A stretch of DNA of 64,000 nucleotides, from NCBI RefSeq assembly GCF_023051145.1, contig NZ_JALKFS010000005.1, positions 4,853,733-4,917,732 on the forward strand, written 5' to 3'. Origin of the DNA: Williamsia sp. DF01-3. Lineage in GTDB: Bacteria; Actinomycetota; Actinomycetes; Mycobacteriales; Mycobacteriaceae. A model generated the notes under the pieces. It had not been told where the DNA came from. It did no database searches and saw only the letters and a program-made list of their open reading frames with translations. Below, one piece after another: positions 1-8,244 of this stretch (the stretch's first letter is position 1; each line of letters opens with the position of its first letter). Position numbers and translations under genes: made by a program.

Positions 1-2
1 AT

Positions 3-302
3 GTTCCCGATAATCCACGACTACGACATGGCTTCACATTCGTCACCGGCGGACCCAGGGCCGCACTGGATGCCGCCCTGGAGTTGGCCGGCACGAAGGA
101 CATCGTCATCATGGGTGGCGCTGACGTCGCCGGCCAATTCCTGCGCGCAGCCTTGGTAGACGAGCTGCGCCTGCACATCGCGCCCGTGATACTAGGCGCG
201 GGCACCCCGTTGTGGAAGGACTTGCCACACGTCGAACTCGCGCAAACCGACGTGGTGTCGACTCCATATGGCATCCATACGACCTACTCGATGAAGAGCT
301 GA
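3..302 (+). CDS. RibD C-terminal / dihydrofolate reductase-like protein, 5'-truncated by window edge
   Basis: An open frame enters from the left edge and ends at a TGA at 300-302, giving 99 visible residues and no start codon. The segment VIMGGADVAGQFLRAALVDE followed by LHIAPVILGAG matches the nucleotide-binding GG..(A/S)..A.L.AGLVDE and P.(L/V)LG.G signatures of the RibD C-terminal / YyaP-type DHFR-like family. These proteins have the dihydrofolate reductase fold and are presumed NAD(P)H-dependent reductases, but most have no known substrate. What is seen is the last half of a roughly 190-residue protein. The family call is fairly secure; the substrate is not inferable. Confidence 0.75.
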   Translation, partial: VPDNPRLRHGFTFVTGGPRAALDAALELAGTKDIVIMGGADVAGQFLRAALVDELRLHIAPVILGAGTPLWKDLPHVELAQTDVVSTPYGIHTTYSMKS

Positions 303-393
303 ACCGCGGGCATGCCCTCAAAGCATTGGGCTGGAATGCAATTCGACAAACCGGCCTGACTCTCGAGCCCCGGCGAGAACACCAATCTTGGTT

Positions 394-434
394 TCGAACA
401 CATGTTCGACAAACGTCTGAAATCGAGGTAGACT
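394..434 (+). promoter_or_regulatory. LexA/SOS box overlapping the promoter of the first HNH gene
   Basis: TCGAACACATGTTCGA at 394-409 is a perfect match to the mycobacterial LexA palindrome TCGAAC-N4-GTTCGA. It overlaps a promoter with -35 TCGACA at 406-411 and -10 TAGACT at 429-434, spaced 17 bp. LexA bound here would cover the -35 element, so the downstream gene should be induced by DNA damage. Seen: the motifs. Known: 13E12-repeat genes of mycobacteria carry such boxes. Inferred: regulation. Confidence 0.8.
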
Positions 435-470
435 GACACCAGTTGATCGAGGCCCGGGGGGGACCAACCG

Positions 471-2024
471 ATGACCGACACCACTTCTCTTGATCCACCG
501 GCGCCGCCGGTGTTGATGGGCCTGTATCGAGACCTGAGTTCTGTCCTGGACCAAATAGCGGGTGCGTCTTCGTCAGATCTTGATGACGCGGCGGTGTGCG
601 AGCTGGTACGAATGAACGAGAAAGCTGTTCGCGCTCTTGGTTTTCAAGGTTTACAACGGCTACTCGAAGTGTCAGAGCGGGGCGCATTCCGCAAGGCCGG
701 GCACCCGACATTGCACCGCTTCGTGATGAGTGAGTTGCGGGTGACGCGCGGCGATGCGTCATCGCGGTTGAAGGCATTGGATGCCGTCGCCCGGCTTCAC
801 TCCCTGCAGGGCGAGGTGCTGCCGCCGAAGTGCCCTGCAGCAGCAAAGGCGATGGCAGACGGAGCAATTGGGTTAGCACACATGGATGTCATGCTTGATG
901 TGCGCAAACACATCCCCAACAAGGCCGCACCCGAGGTACTCGACGTTGTCGATGCATGGATGGTCGACAACGCGCGCACGATGAATCCGACTGACCTGAT
1001 CCAGTGTGGACGCGAGGTGCTGGCGCGGGTCGACCCCGACGGCGCACTGACCGATGAGCAGGACCGCAAACGCAATCGCGGGTTGAGTGTTGGCGACCAG
1101 GGCACTGACCTGATGGCCAAGATCACCGGCACCCTCGATCCCCAGACGCTGGCACTGTTCAAGACCGTCCTCGATGTGTGGGCTGCCCCAGGCATGAACA
1201 ACCCTGATGACCCCGATTCCCCGGCCGGAGCCGCCGACGATCCGGGCCACCACAAAGCACTGATCGAGTCGGCCGCCCACCGCGACACCCGCACCACCGC
1301 CCAGCGCCAACACGACGCGTTCAAAGCGATTCTGCGCACCGTCCTGGAATACAAACTTCTGGGCACGTCCCACCGCGGGTTGCCGGCCCAGGTGATCATC
1401 ACGATGACAAAGCAGCAACTCGACGACGTGGCAGGCATCGCAACCACCGCGTCGGGGGTGGATCTCCCAGTCAAAGACGCTCTCGAACTCGCCGCTCGCT
1501 CAGACAAGTCGTTGGCTGTGTTCGCACATCACTCAGCCGAGGTCCTGTACTTCGCCCGGGCGAAACGCGTTGCCCAGCAGGGTCAGCGGTTGGCGTTGTT
1601 CGCCGCCTACCGTGGCTGTTCGCACCCGGGCTGTCGCCAACCGGCCACCTGGGCCGAGATCCATCACGTGAACGCGTGGATTCTGGGCGGCCTCACCAAT
1701 GTCGATGAGCTGGTGCCGGCCTGCCCCGCCCATCACGCGATGATCGGCGACGATCCTGACCAGTGGCAGACCGTCATGATCACCGAAGGCGCCGACGCGG
1801 GCCGGGTTGCCTGGATCCCGCCGGCATGTGTCGATCCCGATCAAGTCCCGCGGGTCAACCGGGCCAACCACGTGGGCGAAACCGTTGATGCCGAGTGGAC
1901 CGAGGTCATCGCCACACGCGACGAAGCGCTCAGAGAACACGAACATCGGTCGATGCGGCAGAGCCATTCGCAGCCGCCAGACCTCCCTTCAGAAGACCCG
2001 GCCGCCGCAGACGACGGGGGCTGA
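471..2024 (+). CDS. 13E12-type DUF222 domain protein with C-terminal HNH endonuclease motif
   Basis: The 517-residue protein has an N-terminal DUF222 region (about residues 30-330) and a C-terminal HNH module beginning RGCSHPGCRQPATWAEIHHV and ending CPAHH, with the two CxxC-like zinc ligands and the catalytic histidine pair in place. It belongs to the 13E12 repeat family that is multicopy in mycobacteria and relatives. HNH proteins cut DNA, but the role of this family is unknown. The start is an ATG behind a G-rich stretch (455-462) that can act as a ribosome site. The tail after the HNH module is rich in charged and proline residues. An SOS box lies directly upstream, suggesting damage-inducible expression. 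A second, diverged copy lies at 33193-34512. Confidence 0.9.
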   Translation: MTDTTSLDPPAPPVLMGLYRDLSSVLDQIAGASSSDLDDAAVCELVRMNEKAVRALGFQGLQRLLEVSERGAFRKAGHPTLHRFVMSELRVTRGDASSRLKALDAVARLHSLQGEVLPPKCPAAAKAMADGAIGLAHMDVMLDVRKHIPNKAAPEVLDVVDAWMVDNARTMNPTDLIQCGREVLARVDPDGALTDEQDRKRNRGLSVGDQGTDLMAKITGTLDPQTLALFKTVLDVWAAPGMNNPDDPDSPAGAADDPGHHKALIESAAHRDTRTTAQRQHDAFKAILRTVLEYKLLGTSHRGLPAQVIITMTKQQLDDVAGIATTASGVDLPVKDALELAARSDKSLAVFAHHSAEVLYFARAKRVAQQGQRLALFAAYRGCSHPGCRQPATWAEIHHVNAWILGGLTNVDELVPACPAHHAMIGDDPDQWQTVMITEGADAGRVAWIPPACVDPDQVPRVNRANHVGETVDAEWTEVIATRDEALREHEHRSMRQSHSQPPDLPSEDPAAADDGG

Positions 2025-2125
2025 CGAGTCACAACAGGTGGGCAGGGTGTCGGCGGTTTGCGCCAGACACAAAGGGGTAGTCTCCGCAACGAGTTTCTCG
2101 CAGCGCAACGAGAGGGCAGACCATC

Positions 2126-2209
2126 ATGCCGACAGCAACCCCACTGCCTGTGTCGACACTCGCCGTCATCCTGCGGCACCAAAACGTCTGCACGGACGCT
2201 CAGTCGTGA
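2126..2209 (+). CDS. 27-codon upstream ORF, possible leader peptide of the permease gene
   Basis: An ATG at 2126 preceded by GAGGG (2112-2116, 9-nt spacing) opens a 27-codon frame ending in TGA at 2207-2209. The stop overlaps the GTG start of the permease as GTGA. The permease itself lacks a convincing ribosome site, so ribosomes finishing this peptide could re-initiate on it. The peptide (MPTATPLPVSTLAV... ending NVCTDAQS) has no recognisable domain. Seen: the frame, ribosome site and overlap. Inferred: translational coupling or attenuation, perhaps responsive to amino acid supply. Confidence 0.45.
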   Translation: MPTATPLPVSTLAVILRHQNVCTDAQS

Positions 2210-3642
2210 GCACCACCGAGAAGAACACCGGCGGATCGGCCACGTCGGCGACGTTGGGCACCAGCCTCAAACCCAGACACATCACGATGATCTCGATCGC
2301 GGGCGTCATCGGCGCCGGGTTGTTCGTCGGGTCAGCGAATGCGATCGAGAAGGCCGGGCCGGCAGTCATCATCTCGTACGCGCTTGCCGGGACACTTGTG
2401 GTGCTGGTGATGCGCATGCTCGGCGAGATGGCCACCGCCAACCCCAACACGGGTTCCTTCTCGGTCTATTCGCACCGGGCATTGGGGCGATGGGCGGGCT
2501 TCTCCGTCGGATGGCTCTACTGGTGGTTCTGGGTGCTGGTGATCCCTGTGGAGGCCACCGCGGCTGCGGAGATCTTCAGCAAACTGATCGGCGGCGACCA
2601 ATGGATCTGGGCCCTCGCCGTCACCCTGTTGCTCACCGCCACCAACCTCATCAGTGTCGGGAACTACGGCGAGTTCGAGTTCTGGTTCGCCTTGATCAAA
2701 GTTGTTGCCATCATTGCGTTCATCGCGATCGGCGTGGTGGCGATCCTCGGCTTGTTCCCGGGTTCGGAGACCAGCGGGGTCAGCCATCTCTGGGAGCCCG
2801 ACGGCTTCCTTCCGAACGGATACACCGCGATCATCTCGGCCATGCTGGTGACGATGTTCTCTTTCATGGGCACCGAGATCGTCACCATCGCCGCGGCCGA
2901 ATCACCCGACCCGGAAAAGGGCATCACACGCGCGGTGAACTCGGTGATCTGGCGCATCAGCATCTTCTACATCGGCTCGATCTTTGTCGTGGTGGCCCTC
3001 GTTCCGTACAACCAGCTCGACGACGGTTCATATCAGACCGTGCTGGAAACGATAGGCATCCCCGCGTCGGCACAGATCATGGACATCGTGGTGCTCACCG
3101 CGGTGGCATCGTGCCTGAACTCCGCCCTGTACACCGCATCGCGCATGCTGTATTCGCTCGGCGAACGGCACGAGGCTCCGGCTGCGGTCAAGAAACTGAC
3201 GGCCAACGGCGTCCCGTGGGTCTCGGTCCTGGCGTCCATGGTTCTCGGATTCCTTGCCGTCGTAGGCAACTACGTACTACCCGACAAGATCTTCGGCTAC
3301 CTGCTGGCAACCAGCGGCGCAGTCGCATTGTTCGTGTACCTGTCAATCGCGGTGAGCCAGCTGGTTCTCGGGAAGTCGATGCGCACCCGCCAAGAGACCC
3401 CTGCCGTGAGGATGTGGCTGTTCCCTTACCTGACCGGCCTTGTCATCGTCTTCATCGTGGCCGTTCTCGTCCTGATGGCTTTCGACTCGGCCCAGCGCGA
3501 GGCCATCACGTTGTCGACCATCTCAGCGGTCATCATCGTGGCCATCGGCGTCTGGATGCAGAAGCGGCACGGCGATCGCGGGTACGACGCCCCGGATGCA
3601 GCAAAGGCCGCCGCCCCTGGTGCCCCCGGACCCAAGAAGTAG
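2206..3642 (+). CDS. APC-family amino acid permease (GabP/AnsP-like)
   Basis: The GTG start gives 478 residues that begin VSTTEKNTGGSA. The frame stays open upstream into the preceding gene, but the family N-terminus fits this GTG. The protein has the amino acid-polyamine-organocation hallmark ISIAGVIGAGLFVGSA at TM1, then LGEMATANPNTGSFSVYSHR, with about 12 hydrophobic segments and a charged C-terminus. The length equals that of GabP, AnsP and PheP relatives, which import GABA, asparagine or aromatic amino acids with protons across the inner membrane. Substrate cannot be read from sequence. The start overlaps the stop of a small upstream ORF (GTGA), so expression may depend on its translation. 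It is separated from the iron-uptake gene downstream by an iron box, so it is a separate unit. Confidence 0.85.
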   Translation: MSTTEKNTGGSATSATLGTSLKPRHITMISIAGVIGAGLFVGSANAIEKAGPAVIISYALAGTLVVLVMRMLGEMATANPNTGSFSVYSHRALGRWAGFSVGWLYWWFWVLVIPVEATAAAEIFSKLIGGDQWIWALAVTLLLTATNLISVGNYGEFEFWFALIKVVAIIAFIAIGVVAILGLFPGSETSGVSHLWEPDGFLPNGYTAIISAMLVTMFSFMGTEIVTIAAAESPDPEKGITRAVNSVIWRISIFYIGSIFVVVALVPYNQLDDGSYQTVLETIGIPASAQIMDIVVLTAVASCLNSALYTASRMLYSLGERHEAPAAVKKLTANGVPWVSVLASMVLGFLAVVGNYVLPDKIFGYLLATSGAVALFVYLSIAVSQLVLGKSMRTRQETPAVRMWLFPYLTGLVIVFIVAVLVLMAFDSAQREAITLSTISAVIIVAIGVWMQKRHGDRGYDAPDAAKAAAPGAPGPKK

Positions 3643-3661
3643 TTGCCCTTCGACCCTACAC

Positions 3662-3680
3662 ATGGTTAGGCTCTCCTAAC
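3662..3680 (+). promoter_or_regulatory. IdeR/DtxR-type iron box
   Basis: atggttaggctctcctaac matches the IdeR/DtxR operator (TTAGGTTAGGCTAACCTAA) closely in the core GGTTAGGCT--CCTAA. It lies 28 bp before the start of a siderophore-binding lipoprotein gene, the expected place for iron-dependent repression. Seen: the motif. Inferred: binding by an IdeR orthologue encoded elsewhere. Confidence 0.75.
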
Positions 3681-3708
3681 TCAAGTTGGATTTGGTGAAG
3701 GGTGAAGC

Positions 3709-4689
3709 ATGCGCCGGGCGTTCGATCACGGAAAAATCATCGGCAGCGTGCTGGTTGCCTTGTCGCTACTGGCGGCAGGTTGTAGCTCCCCAGACGACGA
3801 ATCCTCCGACAACGGGGCTTACGAACCGGTGGTTGTCGAGCACCAGTTCGGTTCCACCACAATCGATTCTGACCCGATGACTGTGGTCACGTTGACGGGC
3901 AGCTGGACCGATTCCCTCCTCGCGCTCGACGAACCGATCAAAGCCCGGTACGTGACCGAGGGATACGCCGGTGAGAACAACCGATTCGAGTGGACGCCGG
4001 AGAACGACGCCGAGGTCATCACCTTTTTCGGCACGGAATCCATCAGCGTCCCTCAACTCGCTGCCCTCGCGCCAGATCTCATCCTCGCCGGCTATCTCGG
4101 CAGCGAGGACGAATACAAGCGGATCAGCCAGGTGGCCCCGACCATTCCGGTGATGGCCAAGGACGCGGTCATGGACTCCTGGCAAGACGTGACACTGACG
4201 GCGGGCCGGATCTTCGGCAAAGAAGACAAGGCCCAGTCACTGGTGGACGATGTGGAATCCCAGGTCGCCGACTTCAAGACGGATCATCCTGCAGCACAGG
4301 GCAAGACATTCTCGTTCGGACAGCTGACCCAGGAAGGTCAGGTCGGTGTGGTCGCCGATGACACCGATCCGGTCAGCAAGTTGATGTCGTCGATGGGCAT
4401 GGTTCTCGACCCCAAGGTCAAAGAGGTCGCCGAAGGCCAGACACGCGTACTGATCTCGCGTGAACGCACCGATCTGCTGAACTCCGACTTGCTCATACTC
4501 TGGCCACTAGGCGGCGATCCGGCGGCGTTCGAATCGCTACCGGGCTGGTCGAATCGGACAGCCGTCAAGAGCGGTGCGGTGGTGTACGTGAACAACAACA
4601 ACGCGGCGGCACTGAGTGAGCCGACGATCTACTCCGTTCCCTACGCCTTGAACCTCATCGGGGCGGCGGCGGACAAGATCCCCGCCTGA
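3709..4689 (+). CDS. Iron-siderophore ABC transporter substrate-binding lipoprotein (FepB/FecB type)
   Basis: The 326-residue protein starts with a lipoprotein signal peptide ending LSLLAAGC, so residue 25 should be the lipidated cysteine. A periplasmic-binding fold of the class III (FecB/BtuF) type follows, with the PQLAALAPDLILAG segment typical of siderophore binders. It would capture a ferric siderophore outside the membrane and deliver it to an ABC permease. No permease or ATPase lies next to it, so it must use one encoded elsewhere. The start is supported by GAAGGG upstream and an IdeR-type box at 3662-3680, indicating expression in low iron. A second such lipoprotein with its own iron box lies at 23003-24019. 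The siderophore itself cannot be named. Confidence 0.88.
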   Translation: MRRAFDHGKIIGSVLVALSLLAAGCSSPDDESSDNGAYEPVVVEHQFGSTTIDSDPMTVVTLTGSWTDSLLALDEPIKARYVTEGYAGENNRFEWTPENDAEVITFFGTESISVPQLAALAPDLILAGYLGSEDEYKRISQVAPTIPVMAKDAVMDSWQDVTLTAGRIFGKEDKAQSLVDDVESQVADFKTDHPAAQGKTFSFGQLTQEGQVGVVADDTDPVSKLMSSMGMVLDPKVKEVAEGQTRVLISRERTDLLNSDLLILWPLGGDPAAFESLPGWSNRTAVKSGAVVYVNNNNAAALSEPTIYSVPYALNLIGAAADKIPA

Positions 4690-5862
4690 TCACATCCCGC
4701 GCGCCGCGAGCTCCTTCGACGTCGCCCAGGCCGCGATGTCGCCGCGACCGATGGCCACCGCAAGGAGTTCTGGGAACGCGTCGGGTGTGCATGCAAAAGC
4801 GGGTATCCCCATGGCGGACAGAGCCGTTGCGATGTCCCGATCAAATGCCGGCGCACCCTCATCGGACAGCGCCAGCAGCACGATGACCTGCACCCCGGCC
4901 GCTGTCATGGCAGCGACCCGGGCCAGCATCTTCTCTCGGAGGCCACCCTCGTAGAGATCGGAGATGAGGACGAAGATCGACTCGGCAGGCCGGGTGATAA
5001 GGCCCTGGCAGTACGCGATCGCTTGGTTGATGTCGGTACCACCGCCGAGGGTTGCGCCGAACAAGACGTCCACCGGATCTTCCAGTTCGTCTGTGAGATC
5101 CACGATTTCGGTGTCGAACAGCACCAGGGAGGTCTTCACCGAGCGCATCGACGCCAGCACCGAACCGAAGATCGACGCGTACACAATCGACGACGCCATC
5201 GATGCCGACTGGTCGATGGCGACGATGACGTCGCGACCCAGATGTTGGGCCCGCCGACCATGCCCCACCAGGTGCTCGGGGACCACCGTTCGGTAGTCCG
5301 GTTGATAGTGCTTGAGGTTCCTGGCGATCGTGCGATTCCAGTCGATGTCACCCGGCCGCGGGCGATGCGTGGTTGCCGCCCGGTTCAGCGCACCGGTGAC
5401 GGCCGCACGCGTCTGGTCGGCCACTCGGCGCTCGACGTCGTCCACCACCTTGCGGACCAGAGCACGCGCCGATGCCCTCGACGTCTCCGGGATGGCCTTG
5501 CCGAGCCCGATCAGTGTGCTCACCATCTCGATGTTCGCCTCGACGGTATCCATCAACTCCGGCTCGGCGAGCAGCTTGGTGATACCCAGACGTTCGACGG
5601 CGTCTCGCTGCATCACTTGAACCACGTTCGAGGGGAAGTACTTTCGGATGTCACCCAGCCAGCGGGCCACCGACGGCGCTGACCCGCCCAAGCCGCCTCT
5701 GCGCGAACGGTCCGACTCATAGAGGGCGGCCAGCGATCGATCCATCCCCTGCATGTGTCCGGGATCGGGCGTCCCGAGCGGCTCATCCGCCGCAGTGCCC
5801 ACCACCATTCGCCACCGTCGGAGCCTGGTGTCTTCCACTGGGTCTGATTCATCAGGAGACAT
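4690..5862 (-). CDS. VWA domain protein of the YehL-type MoxR cluster (YehP-like)
   Basis: The 390-residue protein begins MSPDESDPVEDT at an ATG that overlaps the end of the upstream DUF5682 gene by 11 bases. After a helical region (about residues 60-190) comes a von Willebrand A domain with the MIDAS motif DQSAS (IVAIDQSASM), the threonine in GGGTDI and the later acidic residue in LISDLYEGG, so metal binding should be intact. VWA proteins of this type act as partners or adaptors of MoxR AAA+ ATPases. It is the last gene of a five-gene minus-strand operon and converges directly on the lipoprotein gene with no spacer. In E. coli the counterpart is YehP. The target complex is unknown. Confidence 0.85.
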   Translation of the reverse strand: MSPDESDPVEDTRLRRWRMVVGTAADEPLGTPDPGHMQGMDRSLAALYESDRSRRGGLGGSAPSVARWLGDIRKYFPSNVVQVMQRDAVERLGITKLLAEPELMDTVEANIEMVSTLIGLGKAIPETSRASARALVRKVVDDVERRVADQTRAAVTGALNRAATTHRPRPGDIDWNRTIARNLKHYQPDYRTVVPEHLVGHGRRAQHLGRDVIVAIDQSASMASSIVYASIFGSVLASMRSVKTSLVLFDTEIVDLTDELEDPVDVLFGATLGGGTDINQAIAYCQGLITRPAESIFVLISDLYEGGLREKMLARVAAMTAAGVQVIVLLALSDEGAPAFDRDIATALSAMGIPAFACTPDAFPELLAVAIGRGDIAAWATSKELAARGM

Positions 5863-8239
5863 CAGTGCCCTCCTTCGCCGCCGGCGGCGTGGACTGTGGA
5901 GCAGACAGCCCGAGCAGCGCCGCGACAACTGCGACAGCGGGCGCCGCACGCTCTGCGTCGACCGACGACGGAGCCGCCACCTGCACCACACCTCCGCCGA
6001 TGCCCTTCACCGACTCGGCGATGTTGCGACGGATTCCGGCCTCGAACACACTGAACGTGCGCCGCAGCAACGGGACCAGCTCGGTGAACTGCTCGTCGGG
6101 CAGTCCGGCCAGCCAATGGTCGATGACGGCCAGCAGCGACCGATCGTGCACCAGCAGCAGACCTCCCCCACCGATGAAGCCGTCGATCCAGGCAGCCTTG
6201 TCCGCGGGCACGGCACCCACCGAGAGCGCACGATGCAACCGCGTTGCCGCCTCATCGCCGTCGATCTCTCTGGAGTCGAGCAGGATTCGGACAATGCGAC
6301 CGACCAGAGAACCGTGCAGATCCCGACGATCGGCAAGTCCGCGGAGCACGCCACGCCAGTTCGCTGCTTCTTCTCTGGCGACCCCGCCCTGTTCGAGCAG
6401 GGCAGTCACCTCGTGCACCTGATCGATCAACGTGCGGAACTCGGCGGCAGCGTCCGCGCCGAGACCGGTGATCGCAGCGGGCAGTCCCGCAGAGACCCGG
6501 ACCAGCAACGATGTTGTGACGTCGGCAAGGGCGCTGGTGTCGGTGCCTCGCACATCGCCGTAGCGCAAGGCCCGCGACAGGGCAGGCAGAGCACTCATCA
6601 GATGCTCCACATCGCGGTCGAGCGCAGCGCGGTCTCGTAAAGCGTTCAGCACCTGGCTCACCGCGGCGGGGAGGTCGGCAAGAAGCGCCTGCTCGAGCAC
6701 AGCGGTGACCCCGGACAACCGCGACGCCTTGACCGCGCGCTCGATCAGCCTGTTGGTCGCGGCGGCCTCCACCGTGGTCCCCCACGCCGATGCGACCACG
6801 ATGTCGACCGCGAAATCGGGCTTCCACGCCACGAGCCAGCCCTCCTTGAAGGTGCCCGAACCGCTCACGTCTTCCGGAACGCCCCAGTCGATCGACAAGG
6901 CCGCAAGTCGATGCAGCAGAACCGACTTCGCCAGATCAGGAGGTCTGCGCAAGTCCAACACGAGCTCGCGCACCATGGGTTCGATCTTGAGCCGGGCCGA
7001 ACGGGCAACAGCCCGCAGATCCGCCTCCAGAGGTACCGTCGGGGCGTCCTTGGGCGTGGACCCCAACTGCTCCCCGATCACCAGCTCGTCGGTGATCAGT
7101 CGCATCACCGTGTCGTCGCCGTCGCACATCACCGCCTCGGTCGCCTCGCTCACCTCCGCGAGCCCCGGGAGTGGTCGCCGCCGGAGCGTCGACAGACTCT
7201 CGGCGAGCCGGGCGGCCTCGATGATGTGCGCCGACGAGATCGCGATGTCTTTGGCGCGCAACAGGTGTGCGACCTTGATCAGCCACCGGGTGATCACGTC
7301 CTGATGCTGCGTGAACAGGTGGTGGTACCAACCGGGCGACACCACCCCCGCGCCGTAGCCCGAGGTGAACGCCAGTCGCGAGTGTGTCCACGGCACCCAC
7401 GCCAGTTTCACCCGGACCTTGGGAGTGCCGCGCAGCACTTTCGCATCCGCTGTTGCGGACGGCAACTTTCCCATCAACGCCGGGGCGTGCCACGCTCCGC
7501 AGATCACCGCAACCTTCTGCACGCCTGGCTCTTTGAGCGCTTTGCGCAGAACCTGACGCATATGCGCCTCGCGGCGTTCCTCGTGCAGTCGTTCATCGAG
7601 ATCGCCCACCGCCGGAAGTTCATCACGCAACGCGGTCATCGCCTCGGCAATGGCATCAAAACCTCCACCATCCGAGCGCGTTTCGATGACGTCATCCCAC
7701 CATCGTTCCGGGTCGTCGTACCCGGCCGCGTCGGCGAGCACTCCGATGGGATCGGTCCGTACGGGGGCACCCGCGTCGAGACCACCCGGTTCGGCCAGGT
7801 CGAGCGTGAGTTCATCGTCCGCCGGCTCGGTCCCGCTCCGGTCACCATCACCGCTGTGGGCCAACACCATCGAAGCAGGGAGGTCGCAGAACCGGACCGG
7901 CCGGGCATTGTCGACGGCCCAGCACATGGCCTGCCACTCAGGAGAGAACGCGGCGAAGGGCCAGAATGCCGCGACTGCAGGTTTGGTCACCGCATACGCG
8001 AGGATGGCGACAGGCGGCGACATCTCGTCCGACCCGACGAAGCCCACAAGTGGGTCGGCATCCGCCGGTCCTTCGATCAGCACGATGTCCGGGTCGATGC
8101 GCCTCAACTCGGCCAGTACCCCACGGGCCGAACCCGGCCCGTGGTGCCGTATCCCGAGCACGTAGGTGCCCGGACCAACATCTTCGGGACGCACGGTGTC
8201 GAACGCCTGCGATGTGGTGTCGATTTTCTGCTCGGACAC
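5852..8239 (-). CDS. DUF5682 family protein (YehM-like)
   Basis: The chosen GTG start lies 5 bases after the stop of the MoxR gene and yields 795 residues. The N-terminal part carries YVLGIRHHGPGSARGVL, VLIEGP and later VAVICGAWHAPAL, the conserved stations of DUF5682; these resemble the GxxH...E...H pattern of the TraB/TIKI-like fold, an inference from motif spacing only. The remaining 500 residues are helical without a recognised domain. The family is found almost exclusively beside MoxR-type AAA+, VWA and SWIM genes, as here, so it is probably a structural or enzymatic member of that complex. No signal peptide or membrane segment is visible, so it is cytoplasmic. Confidence 0.82.
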   Translation of the reverse strand: MSEQKIDTTSQAFDTVRPEDVGPGTYVLGIRHHGPGSARGVLAELRRIDPDIVLIEGPADADPLVGFVGSDEMSPPVAILAYAVTKPAVAAFWPFAAFSPEWQAMCWAVDNARPVRFCDLPASMVLAHSGDGDRSGTEPADDELTLDLAEPGGLDAGAPVRTDPIGVLADAAGYDDPERWWDDVIETRSDGGGFDAIAEAMTALRDELPAVGDLDERLHEERREAHMRQVLRKALKEPGVQKVAVICGAWHAPALMGKLPSATADAKVLRGTPKVRVKLAWVPWTHSRLAFTSGYGAGVVSPGWYHHLFTQHQDVITRWLIKVAHLLRAKDIAISSAHIIEAARLAESLSTLRRRPLPGLAEVSEATEAVMCDGDDTVMRLITDELVIGEQLGSTPKDAPTVPLEADLRAVARSARLKIEPMVRELVLDLRRPPDLAKSVLLHRLAALSIDWGVPEDVSGSGTFKEGWLVAWKPDFAVDIVVASAWGTTVEAAATNRLIERAVKASRLSGVTAVLEQALLADLPAAVSQVLNALRDRAALDRDVEHLMSALPALSRALRYGDVRGTDTSALADVTTSLLVRVSAGLPAAITGLGADAAAEFRTLIDQVHEVTALLEQGGVAREEAANWRGVLRGLADRRDLHGSLVGRIVRILLDSREIDGDEAATRLHRALSVGAVPADKAAWIDGFIGGGGLLLVHDRSLLAVIDHWLAGLPDEQFTELVPLLRRTFSVFEAGIRRNIAESVKGIGGGVVQVAAPSSVDAERAAPAVAVVAALLGLSAPQSTPPAAKEGTDVS

Positions 8240-8244
8240 CGCCG

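Noticed and set aside
2078-2083. TAGTCT as the -10 of the permease operon
   Set aside because: The nearest -35-like hexamer is only 14 bp away, too short to support a promoter call.
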